From: Candidatus Hydrogenedentota bacterium
GTDB taxonomy: Bacteria; Hydrogenedentota; Hydrogenedentia; Hydrogenedentales; SCBR16-9
Direction: 5' to 3'
Length of the DNA stretch: 5,157 nt
NCBI GenBank assembly: GCA_007116095.1
Contig: SKJD01000113.1
Location: 1 to 5,157 of the forward strand
Below the pieces are notes generated by a model. It did no database searches. It was not told the DNA's origin and saw nothing but the letters and a program-made list of their open reading frames with translations. The number at the start of each line of letters is the position of its first letter. The stretch's first letter is position 1. Shown here in pieces: positions 1 to 5,157 of the stretch. The position numbers were made by a program, and so were the translations under genes.

Positions 1-905
1 TCTGGGCGGAGACGCCGCTGTTCCAGGACATGATCCGCGCCATGTGGGCGATGGATACGCCATATACCCCGGAAATAGCCTTTGTCATGGACGAGCATGC
101 GGTACACGCGCTCCAGGCGAACACCTATCCCCTGCTGAACAACAGCCTGAGCCATTGGCGGGCAGAGCTAAGCCGTCTTGGCGCGCCGGTGGGCTATTAC
201 CTGCAATCGGACCTGAAACGTCTGCCGGAGTCCGTCAAATTCATTATTCTGCCCAATGCCTACCGACTCACGGACAGCGAAGCTACGTGGCTGGCGAATT
301 TTGCGCAAACCGGGGGCGTGGTGCTGTATACGCATGCAGCGGGCATGGCCGAGGAAACCCGGTTAAACCCCGAGCGCATCGCCTCACTGACCGGTTTTCC
401 AGTACGTAAAGCGACCGAGTCTTCGCCGGTACATTTGCGTGTCGAAGGCGAAGAGACGGTTTACAATATCGACGACACCCCCTGGGATCCGCAGTTTAAC
501 GTGGACGCCGACGAAGCGCTTGCGGTCCTTAGCCGCTATGCTGAAACCGGAGACATACACGCGGCTTACCGGGCGGAAGGACAGGGTTATATGGCCTATA
601 CCGCCACACCACGCCTGCCAGTCAGCGCCCTGCAACGGCTGAGCGATCTGGCCGGGGCACACCGCTTCCGGGACACGCCGGGGATGGTGGGCGTTGCCGG
701 GGACTACCTGATTGTACACATGGAGGCCGCCGATGCGGAAGCGGCGATTCATCTGTCTGTACCAAAAAGTGTCCAAACCGTCCAGCGCGTGGCGCCCAGC
801 CCCGGCGAGATGGATGCACACAGCGAAAACGGCGTCACCTCCTGGCAGGATCGTTTGCAGGGCGGCGCCACGGGGATATATCACTTGAGGCGGGATACAC
901 CATAA
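1..905 (+). CDS. C-terminal part of a GH42-like glycosidase (beta-galactosidase trimerisation / GATase-like domain), 5' truncated
   Basis: The reading frame is open from the window edge (first full codon at 3) to TAA at 903-905, giving 300 visible residues; the ATG at 30 is only an internal methionine. At about nt 66-410 there is an alpha/beta domain with FVMDEH, then LGAPVGYYLQSDL, a strand FIILPNAYRL, and GGVVLYTHAAG followed by a segment ending LTGFPV. This order (D-E near the start, GAP-x5-L-x-DL, hydrophobic strand with N-A, G-x-V-V-x-Y-x-x-AG) is what I know from the trimerisation domain of GH42 beta-galactosidases and related large glycosidases, where the fold is glutamine-amidotransferase-like. 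From about nt 556 to 780 a beta-rich tail follows (GYMAYTAT, then GDYLIVHME and AAIHLSVP), resembling the C-terminal sandwich of these enzymes. The catalytic barrel would lie upstream and is not visible, so substrate and GH family stay open. The next gene begins 30 nt downstream. Confidence 0.7.
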   Translation, partial: WAETPLFQDMIRAMWAMDTPYTPEIAFVMDEHAVHALQANTYPLLNNSLSHWRAELSRLGAPVGYYLQSDLKRLPESVKFIILPNAYRLTDSEATWLANFAQTGGVVLYTHAAGMAEETRLNPERIASLTGFPVRKATESSPVHLRVEGEETVYNIDDTPWDPQFNVDADEALAVLSRYAETGDIHAAYRAEGQGYMAYTATPRLPVSALQRLSDLAGAHRFRDTPGMVGVAGDYLIVHMEAADAEAAIHLSVPKSVQTVQRVAPSPGEMDAHSENGVTSWQDRLQGGATGIYHLRRDTP

Positions 906-913
906 CTGTCAGA

Positions 914-927
914 ACCCAATGATGGGT
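914..927 (+). repeat. Small inverted repeat just upstream of the DUF6404-like gene
   Basis: ACCCA (914-918) and TGGGT (923-927) form a perfect 5-bp inverted repeat with a 4-nt loop. It covers most of GGGTAG (924-929), the only purine-rich stretch at ribosome-binding distance from the ATG at 936, so an RNA hairpin here could lower initiation. No T-run follows, so it is not a terminator. Five-bp repeats arise easily by chance. Confidence 0.25.
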
Positions 928-935
928 AGCTTCAG

Positions 936-1334
936 ATGATGCATGAAGAAAAAGTCGCTTACCTGAAGCAGGATCTCGCGCAACGGGGCGAGGATGTACG
1001 CTGGGCGGTCACGCCTTTGTACGCTTTGTTGTGGCGACGTGGCTGGATGTTGCATCCCCCACTCTTTCAATCCTTTCCAGTGTTGGTCCTGACCATGGGC
1101 GGCTTTTACGGCGTCGGCATGGCGGTATTCTTTGGGTTCATGCTCGTGGGAACTCATCAGTTTTTGGTGTGGCAAGAAGCGCTTGGGGCCGTGCTGGCGC
1201 TGTATATGATTATATGCTTCGTGGGTGGTCTGTGCTTGTTCGGCGTGCCCATGGCCGCCATCTACCGCTGGAAAGCACGTAAGTTGGCCTTGCCGTCTTG
1301 GGAAAACTATCCCGAACGCACCCCGGACCGGTAA
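936..1334 (+). CDS. Small two-helix membrane protein, DUF6404-like
   Basis: A 132-residue protein of unknown function. The N-terminal 45 residues are amphipathic and carry TPLYALLWRRGW-x3-PPLFQSF (26-47). Two hydrophobic helices follow at about 47-70 and 82-106, then a basic stretch AAIYRWKARK and the C-terminal motif LALPSWENYPE (117-127). This arrangement (APP-L-x-LLWR-x-G, then PP-F-x-SF, two helices, YR-x2-AR, then LP-x-W) matches my memory of DUF6404, a family of small inner-membrane proteins with no known function. The start is ATG 936 or the adjacent ATG 939; the only ribosome-binding candidate is the weak GGGTAG at 924-929. It lies 30 nt after the glycosidase stop and may be read from the same transcript, but nothing links it functionally to sugar breakdown. 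Coding potential is clear; the family name rests on recall of the motif pattern. Confidence 0.72.
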   Translation: MMHEEKVAYLKQDLAQRGEDVRWAVTPLYALLWRRGWMLHPPLFQSFPVLVLTMGGFYGVGMAVFFGFMLVGTHQFLVWQEALGAVLALYMIICFVGGLCLFGVPMAAIYRWKARKLALPSWENYPERTPDR

Positions 1335-1399
1335 TAAAGCAATTTTGAATAACTTTCCGAAAGCTGCGTCCTGTTTGTTAAGAAGTGTTGTGGACCGGA

Positions 1400-1428
1400 T
1401 GCACGTCGTATGGAATTTGCGGTATGAT
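1400..1428 (+). promoter_or_regulatory. Candidate sigma70-like promoter for the ECF sigma operon
   Basis: TATGAT at 1423-1428 matches five of six bases of the -10 consensus, and TGCACG at 1400-1405, exactly 17 nt upstream, matches three of six of the -35. Transcription would begin near 1435. That would rule out ATG 1399 as translation start, leave GTG 1438 nearly leaderless, and give ATG 1495 a normal leader. The -35 is weak, so this is only a plausible site. Confidence 0.3.
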
Positions 1429-1437
1429 GTGGGCCTT

Positions 1438-2040
1438 GTGAATTTAAAGCATACGCCGAAAAGACCCACGGATGAACACGCCGCGGAAGCAGATATGGCA
1501 TGGGTGCGGGCCGCCCTGGATGGAGACATGGCCGCATTTGAAACGCTGGTGCGTCACTATCGAAATGATGTCTTCGCGCTAAGCTACCATTTTGTGCGCA
1601 ACCGCGAAGACGCTTGGGACCTTTCCCAGGAAGTCTTCATTAAAGCGTACCGCGCACTGTCGCGCTTCCGGGGTGAGGCCGGATTCAAGACGTGGCTATT
1701 GCGTATTGCCGCCAACCACGCTAAAGATTTTTTGAAGAAAAAGCGCCTTGAAATAGTCCCGTTTAATGACGCACTGAATGCGGATGCAGAAAGCGTTGGG
1801 GCGGACCCGGGGCGCCGCCTGGAGATGACGGAACTGGGACAAGCGATTGATGGCGCGGTAGCGGAATTACCGGTAAAGCAACGGACCGCTTTTATCTTGC
1901 GCGAATTTGAAGATATGTCCTATCAGGAAATGGCTGAGGTCATGCAGTGTAGTATGGGGACTGTGATGAGCCGCCTGCATCATGCCCGCAAAAAACTGCA
2001 ACAGGCCTTGAAGAAAAAGGGCATTGTAAAGGAATCATGA
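1438..2040 (+). CDS. ECF-type RNA polymerase sigma factor (sigma-70 family, RpoE-like)
   Basis: Two-domain ECF sigma factor, 200 residues from GTG 1438. Region 2 spans about 33-104: AAFETLVRHYRNDVFALSY, then NREDAWDLSQEVFIKAYRAL (the core-polymerase and -10 binding helix) and FKTWLLRIAANHAKDFLKKKR. A linker rich in D, A and E (105-135) is followed by region 4 at about 137-191: AELPVKQRTAFILREFEDMSYQEMAEVM with the helix-turn-helix SMGTVMSRLHHARKKL that reads the -35 element. There is no region 1 or 3, as expected for this class. The start is uncertain. GTG 1438 keeps the usual residues before the conserved GD-x2-AFE and follows a candidate promoter. ATG 1495 (181 aa) has the better ribosome site, GGAAG at 1485-1489. 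ATG 1399 (213 aa) is also in frame. The anti-sigma gene follows after 1 nt, so activity is probably controlled by membrane sequestration. Confidence 0.95.
   Translation: MNLKHTPKRPTDEHAAEADMAWVRAALDGDMAAFETLVRHYRNDVFALSYHFVRNREDAWDLSQEVFIKAYRALSRFRGEAGFKTWLLRIAANHAKDFLKKKRLEIVPFNDALNADAESVGADPGRRLEMTELGQAIDGAVAELPVKQRTAFILREFEDMSYQEMAEVMQCSMGTVMSRLHHARKKLQQALKKKGIVKES
2028..2034 (+). promoter_or_regulatory. Ribosome binding site of the anti-sigma gene
   Basis: AAAGGAA lies inside the last codons of the sigma gene, 7 nt before ATG 2042. It favours this start over the out-of-frame ATG at 2037 that overlaps the sigma stop, and suggests coupled translation of sigma and anti-sigma. Confidence 0.6.
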
Positions 2041-2041
2041 C

Positions 2042-2497
2042 ATGACCCACTGCCGTTGGGAAAAAAGAATCGACGCCTATTTCGATGGGGAATACGCCGA
2101 TCCGGAGGGGGCCCAGACACATCTGGAAAACTGCGCCCATTGCCGGGACTACCTGGCGTCGCTGGAAACCGTGCGGCAATTCGTCACGGCAACCGGAGAT
2201 GCGGCGCCGGCCATTCAGGACGCACAGATGCCGGCGTTTATGCGGGGTATTCAGGACGGGCTGGACGAAGCGCCAGCCAGAAGCCACAAAAGCCTCTGGG
2301 CCATGCTCTCGCTGGTCACCGCCGCGTTGATCATGGCGCTGGCCACGTTCAGCATGTTCACCGGACCCGGTCCAGTCAAGGCCACGGAAATCGAGTCCCT
2401 CTCGACGGAACTCGAAGGCGCCACGGTGGAATGGTTCGACCTGGACAACGGAGTTACCACCGTTTGGATCAATGTTTCCGAGGAAGATCTGTGGTAA
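2042..2497 (+). CDS. Membrane-anchored zinc-finger (zf-HC2) anti-sigma factor
   Basis: A 151-residue single-pass membrane protein. The cytoplasmic N-terminal domain carries the zinc-binding anti-sigma motif: C4, then H27-x3-C31-x2-C34 (HLENCAHC), preceded by IDAYFDGEY, the usual Y-x-DGE helix of zf-HC2 proteins. A linker (about 45-83) leads to one hydrophobic helix at about 84-106 (SLWAMLSLVTAALIMALATF). A short outer tail of about 45 residues ends in VEWFDLDNGVTTVWINVSEE. The family binds its cognate ECF sigma factor and blocks polymerase binding until proteolysis or a conformational change releases it. The position 1 nt after the sigma gene makes that sigma the near-certain partner. The outer tail is much shorter than the sensory domain of RseA-type proteins, so signal input may need another protein; the exported product of the next gene is a candidate. 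The stop overlaps the start of that gene by 7 nt. Confidence 0.92.
   Translation: MTHCRWEKRIDAYFDGEYADPEGAQTHLENCAHCRDYLASLETVRQFVTATGDAAPAIQDAQMPAFMRGIQDGLDEAPARSHKSLWAMLSLVTAALIMALATFSMFTGPGPVKATEIESLSTELEGATVEWFDLDNGVTTVWINVSEEDLW
2481..2493 (+). promoter_or_regulatory. Ribosome binding site and GTG start inside the anti-sigma 3' end
   Basis: AGGAAG at 2481-2486 lies 4 nt before GTG 2491, within the last codons of the anti-sigma gene. The spacing is slightly short but usable. This site decides the start of the third gene and makes its translation depend on ribosomes finishing the anti-sigma gene. Confidence 0.5.
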
Positions 2498-3006
2498 TTG
2501 CCCCCCGCAAGCTTCGTATTGTAGAAACCGGAATGAGCTGCATCCTCTTCGGAATGGTGCTGTGTATAGTGGAAAGCGCCTCGGCGCAAGCCGCCCGGGA
2601 AGAGACTCCCCCCCTGGTATCCATCTGGGCAGTACAAGCCACCGATGAGTCCCGCGAGGAACCCCACTTTGATCGGGGCCTGGAGGACATTCGTTCCACG
2701 GTATCCAGCTTGCGCTACGACACCTACCGCAACATCAAGTTCACACGTGAGCGCATGGCCATCGACTCGGAAACGCGCCTCCGCATCAATGACCGTTACA
2801 CACTGTACATCACCCCCCTCGCCTACGAGAACAACGGCCAGGTGCGCCTGCAACTTCGCATGGAAATGCAGCCTCGTGACCGCGACAAGGACCCCGTCGT
2901 TGTACTGCAATCCCGCCAACTCCTCGCCCCGAACCGCAAGATGATCATCGGTGGTCCACGCCTGGAAGAAGGCGACCTCGTCATCGTGCTGGAAACGCAG
3001 CGGTAA
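2491..3006 (+). CDS. Exported protein of unknown function, third gene of the sigma operon
   Basis: I do not recognise a named family. From GTG 2491 the product has 171 residues. Its N-terminus has a basic n-region (RKLR, 6-9), a hydrophobic core (about 15-27) and a signal peptidase I site ASA-QA after residue 32, so it should be exported. Starting at ATG 2533 would remove all positive charge before the core, which with AGGAAG at 2481-2486 supports the GTG start. The mature part opens with VSIWAVQATDE and a helix-like FDRGLEDIRSTVSSLRYDTYRNIKF. It continues as a predicted beta-rich half: RYTLYITPLAYENNGQVRLQLRM, then VVVLQSRQLL, KMIIGGPRL and GDLVIVLET. The KMIIGGP strand recalls the secretin-core V-x-IGG motif, but the protein is far too short to be a secretin. 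The 7-nt overlap with the anti-sigma gene implies coupled translation and a role in the same signalling unit, as sensor partner, modulator or downstream effector. Confidence 0.8.
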   Translation: MVIAPRKLRIVETGMSCILFGMVLCIVESASAQAAREETPPLVSIWAVQATDESREEPHFDRGLEDIRSTVSSLRYDTYRNIKFTRERMAIDSETRLRINDRYTLYITPLAYENNGQVRLQLRMEMQPRDRDKDPVVVLQSRQLLAPNRKMIIGGPRLEEGDLVIVLETQR

Positions 3007-3123
3007 CTCCCACACCACCACGCGATCACCAGTCGCCATCCCTGCCAATACGAGCAACTTACGCAGGATTAAATGGCCTAAATTCTGTAAAAAAGTTTAT
3101 CACCATACCTCCTTTTTGCTACA

Positions 3124-3141
3124 GTTACTGGCGGCAGTAAC
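3124..3141. repeat. Perfect 7-bp inverted repeat, possible operator
   Basis: GTTACTG (3124-3130) and CAGTAAC (3135-3141) are exact reverse complements separated by GCGG. The 18-bp dyad has the size of a dimeric repressor site such as those of LacI- or TetR-family proteins, and lies just upstream of the candidate -35 of the rhamnosidase promoter. No T-run follows, so a terminator is unlikely. No regulator gene is visible to pair it with. Confidence 0.45.
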
Positions 3142-3159
3142 GCTACACAATTTGCGTTA
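3138..3159. repeat. Second inverted repeat, sharing bases with the first
   Basis: TAACGC (3138-3143) and GCGTTA (3154-3159) are exact reverse complements with a 10-nt centre. The left arm reuses TAAC from the right arm of the 3124-3141 repeat, so as RNA the two stems would exclude each other. As DNA, this dyad covers the candidate -35 TACACA at 3144-3149, the usual place for a repressor to block polymerase. Confidence 0.35.
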
Positions 3160-3172
3160 TTCGCCGTATGAC
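3144..3172 (+). promoter_or_regulatory. Candidate promoter of the rhamnosidase gene
   Basis: TACACA (3144-3149) matches four of six -35 consensus bases and TATGAC (3167-3172) four of six -10 bases, with the ideal 17-nt spacer. Transcription would begin near 3179, giving a leader of about 40 nt. The call rests on consensus matching and position only. Confidence 0.3.
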
Positions 3173-3207
3173 CCGCCCGCTTGTACCCATACCTCAGCAT
3201 CAAGCAA

Positions 3208-3214
3208 AGAAGGT
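3208..3214 (+). promoter_or_regulatory. Ribosome binding site of the rhamnosidase gene
   Basis: The purine-rich AGAAGGT just upstream, followed by ACCATC, sits at normal spacing from ATG 3221. It supports this start, which also begins a well-formed signal peptide. Confidence 0.6.
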
Positions 3215-3220
3215 ACCATC

Positions 3221-5157
3221 ATGAATTTACGCAAGCACTTCACTAAGGTGTCTTATCGTTTGCGGGGCTTGTGGCTTCCCGTCATGTTCCTCACAATCAT
3301 GGCCATGGGCGTCGGCGCGGCGCACGCGGCGGAAGGCCATAGCCGCCTCCTGGAAGACTTTGTCATCCCCAGTGACGACAACACGGTTTGGTGTTATTAC
3401 TACTGGCTCAATGACGACATCTCCAAAGAGGGCGTCACAAAAGATATGGAAGCGATGCTGGATTTCGGCATCGGGGCTGTATTGATTGGCAACATCAATC
3501 CCGCATTGACCGATGGCCGGGTTCCCCTCTTCAGTGACGAATGGTGGGACACCACGATTCACGCGGTGAATGAAGGACATCGCTTGGGTATTGAGGTCGG
3601 CTTCTTCAACTGCCCGGGCTGGAGTCAGAGTGGCGGCCCCTGGATCAGCTACGACCAGACCATGAGCTATCTGATTTACACCGAAACCCAGGTAGAAGGA
3701 CCTGGCCCGGTCAATGTGCCCCTGGTACAGCCCATGCCTACGCTCCGCATCAGCACCGGTGAACCGTTTTTGCCGGACGCCTCCGAGTACCAGGACACTT
3801 CTGTACTGGCCTTTCGAACGATTGAAGCCGAAGCGCAAACGCTCAGCCAGGCCAACGCACAGATAAGCGTTGACCCCGCCGTTGACCAACTGGAATATTG
3901 GCTGGACGGCGACACCGAGACAGCGGCGCTCTTTGATCGCTCCGAAGCAACGGAGTACCGCATTACCATTCGGACAGAGGAAGATTTTACGGCGCGCAGT
4001 CTGCATTTGCATCCGGCCTACCCCAATTTCCGGTGTGAAGTAGAAATCCGGGCGGAGATAGACGGCGCTTTCCAAACTTTGCGTACTGTGACCTTTGATC
4101 GCAGCAATCCCCGGGTCAACGTTGGCCCGGTCACCCATGCGCCGCTGGCTATTGCCCTGCCGGATGTAGAAGCACAGGCTTTTGAGTTGGTGGTGAACCA
4201 ATTTGCCGGCGGTCCCAACATGGTGGGTTTTTCATCGATCTCCTTCAGCGAGGCTCCCGTGCTGGAAGAATACATCGAGAAGAGCCTGGGCAAAATGCAT
4301 CCCACGCCACTGCCGGAATTTGACAGCTACCTGTGGGATACCCAGCCCGAGCTTCAAACAGACGGACTGGCCATTGCCGAAGTACTGGACCTCAGCGAGC
4401 ACATGGATACCGACGGCCTGTTGGACTGGGAAGCGCCTGAAGGCAACTGGACTATCCTGCGCATAGGCATGACCCCGACCGGCACAAAGAATGACCCCGC
4501 TGCGCCCCAGGGCACCGGATATGAAGTGGACAAGGCCAATGCGGAACTGGCCCGGTATCATTTTGATCAGTTTATGGGGGAAATCATCCGACGCACCCCG
4601 GAGGAAAGCCTCCCGGCGCTGAAATACTTGATCGCCGATAGCTATGAAATGGGCCCGCAGAACTGGACCGATGGCTTCGAAGCACGCTTTGAGGAAAAAT
4701 ACGGCTACAATCCGGTGAAGTACCTGCCTGTCATCTCCGGTCGTATCGTGGGCAGCGTCGAGGAATCAGAGCGATTTCTGTGGGATCTCCGCCGGGCAAT
4801 CGCAGACGACATCGCTTATGAATATGTCGGGGGATTGCGTGAAGTAGCCAATGAGCACAACCTGCAACTGTGGCTGGAAAATTATGGGCACTGGGGTTTC
4901 CCGTCGGAATTCCTGATGTACGGTGGGCAATCCGATCGCGTCGCCGGGGAATTCTGGAACGAAGGTACCTTGGGCAATATCGAATGCAAAGCCGCCTCTT
5001 CGGCCGCCAACATTTACGGCATGCCTGTTGTCTCGGTAGAAGCCTGGACAGCCAGTGGCCAGGCCTATAGGCGGCATCCGGCGCTGCTCAAACGCCGTGG
5101 CGACTGGAGCCTTACCGAAGGTGTTAACCACCATGTGTTGCATGTATACATCCACCA
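3221..5157 (+). CDS. Secreted GH106-type alpha-L-rhamnosidase, 3' truncated by the window
   Basis: The frame is open from ATG 3221 to the window end, 645 full codons without a stop, so the gene runs on. The signal peptide has a basic start (RKHFTK, RLR), a hydrophobic core at about 17-33 and cleavage after AHA (34-36). The mature protein matches the GH106 pattern as I recall it: an aromatic strand WCYYYW (57-62), ISKEGVTKDMEAM with FGIGAVLIGN, NCPGWSQSGGPWI (130-142), a beta-rich insert (about 170-400), DSYEMGPQNWT (473-483), GYNPVKYLPVISGRIV, ERFLWDLRRAIADD, LENYGHW (552-558), CKAASSAANIYG (589-600), VSVEAWT and NHHVLHVYIH at the edge. E476 and E607 are 131 residues apart; the catalytic glutamates recalled for Bacteroides BT0986 (E461, E593) are 132 apart, which fits. 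The enzyme should hydrolyse terminal alpha-L-rhamnose from polysaccharides such as pectic rhamnogalacturonan. Missing is the remaining C-terminal part, probably several hundred residues. Confidence 0.88.
   Translation, partial: MNLRKHFTKVSYRLRGLWLPVMFLTIMAMGVGAAHAAEGHSRLLEDFVIPSDDNTVWCYYYWLNDDISKEGVTKDMEAMLDFGIGAVLIGNINPALTDGRVPLFSDEWWDTTIHAVNEGHRLGIEVGFFNCPGWSQSGGPWISYDQTMSYLIYTETQVEGPGPVNVPLVQPMPTLRISTGEPFLPDASEYQDTSVLAFRTIEAEAQTLSQANAQISVDPAVDQLEYWLDGDTETAALFDRSEATEYRITIRTEEDFTARSLHLHPAYPNFRCEVEIRAEIDGAFQTLRTVTFDRSNPRVNVGPVTHAPLAIALPDVEAQAFELVVNQFAGGPNMVGFSSISFSEAPVLEEYIEKSLGKMHPTPLPEFDSYLWDTQPELQTDGLAIAEVLDLSEHMDTDGLLDWEAPEGNWTILRIGMTPTGTKNDPAAPQGTGYEVDKANAELARYHFDQFMGEIIRRTPEESLPALKYLIADSYEMGPQNWTDGFEARFEEKYGYNPVKYLPVISGRIVGSVEESERFLWDLRRAIADDIAYEYVGGLREVANEHNLQLWLENYGHWGFPSEFLMYGGQSDRVAGEFWNEGTLGNIECKAASSAANIYGMPVVSVEAWTASGQAYRRHPALLKRRGDWSLTEGVNHHVLHVYIH

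Larger units (their letters stand above)
3007..3220 (+). other. Intergenic region between the sigma operon and the rhamnosidase gene
   Basis: These 214 nt carry no convincing gene on either strand. The part nearest the sigma operon (3007-3060) is C-rich and featureless. The middle (3066-3120) is AT-rich, with TAAAT repeated at 3070-3074 and 3079-3083 and an A-run at 3089-3094. No GC-rich stem with a T-run is present, so no terminator can be called; the weak AAAAAG (3090-3095) / CTTTTT (3112-3117) pairing is not credible as one. The downstream part carries two inverted repeats and a possible promoter, listed separately. CCATACCTC occurs twice, at 3103-3111 and 3187-3195. Confidence 0.6.

Noticed and set aside
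384..884. 166-residue open frame on the - strand
   Set aside because: It is a shadow of the glycosidase C-terminus with no domain pattern of its own.
1353..1363. Palindrome CTTTCCGAAAG downstream of the DUF6404-like gene as a terminator
   Set aside because: The stem is five pairs with a 1-nt centre, cannot fold as a normal hairpin and has no T-run after it.
1350..1371. ECF-type autoregulatory promoter, TAACTT followed by GCGTCC
   Set aside because: The words resemble an AAC / CGTC ECF promoter, but only 13 nt separate AAC (1351-1353) from CGTC (1367-1370), against about 16 in known sites.
909..1529. 206-residue open frame on the - strand
   Set aside because: It covers the DUF6404-like gene and the sigma start region in antisense. 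The + strand protein has coherent membrane helices and family motifs; this one is low-complexity and rich in H, Q and R.
2056..2490. Upstream extension of the third operon gene in the frame overlapping the anti-sigma gene
   Set aside because: The frame is open, but its translation is rich in R, G and H with no domain, and it overlaps the clear anti-sigma protein. The real start is near 2491.
2251..3057. 268-residue open frame on the - strand
   Set aside because: It is antisense to the anti-sigma 3' half and the exported-protein gene, both well supported. No domain or ribosome site backs it.
3090..3117. AAAAAG ... CTTTTT pairing as a rho-independent terminator for the sigma operon
   Set aside because: The stem would be nearly all A-T with a 16-nt loop, lacking the GC-rich stem required.
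3227..4201. 324-residue open frame on the - strand
   Set aside because: It lies entirely inside the rhamnosidase gene, whose + frame carries a signal peptide and GH106 motifs. The antisense product shows no recognisable domain and is explained by codon bias.

Overview
The window holds six protein-coding genes, all on the + strand, from a bacterium of moderately high GC content. Two encode carbohydrate-active enzymes: the 3' end of a GH42-like glycosidase and the 5' two thirds of a GH106-type alpha-L-rhamnosidase. With an ECF sigma factor/anti-sigma pair between them, this resembles polysaccharide-degrading bacteria such as Planctomycetes, Lentisphaerae, Verrucomicrobia or Candidatus Hydrogenedentes. 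That lineage guess is inference; no rRNA or other marker gene is present.

Layout. 1-905: C-terminal 300 residues of a large glycosidase, ending in a beta-galactosidase trimerisation (GATase-like) domain and a small beta-rich tail. 936-1334: a two-helix membrane protein that looks like the DUF6404 family. 1335-1437: a short intergenic region with a candidate promoter. 1438-3006: a compact three-gene operon made of an ECF sigma factor, a zf-HC2 anti-sigma factor with one membrane helix (1-nt gap), and a small exported protein of unknown function (7-nt overlap). 3007-3220: a 214-nt intergenic region with two partly shared inverted repeats and a possible sigma70-like promoter. 3221-5157: a secreted GH106-like alpha-L-rhamnosidase, open to the window edge.

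How the genes may work together. The anti-sigma factor should hold the sigma factor at the inner membrane until an envelope signal releases it. The third gene, translationally coupled to the anti-sigma gene, encodes an exported protein that could take part in sensing or be a target. Flanking glycoside hydrolases suggest a plant or algal polysaccharide locus, with rhamnose-containing polymers such as pectin or ulvan as possible substrates. A regulatory link between the sigma operon and the hydrolases is possible but not shown by the sequence. The two most interesting points are the exported third member of the sigma operon and the inverted-repeat cluster in front of the rhamnosidase gene. No RNA genes, CRISPR arrays, insertion sequences or convincing rho-independent terminators were seen.
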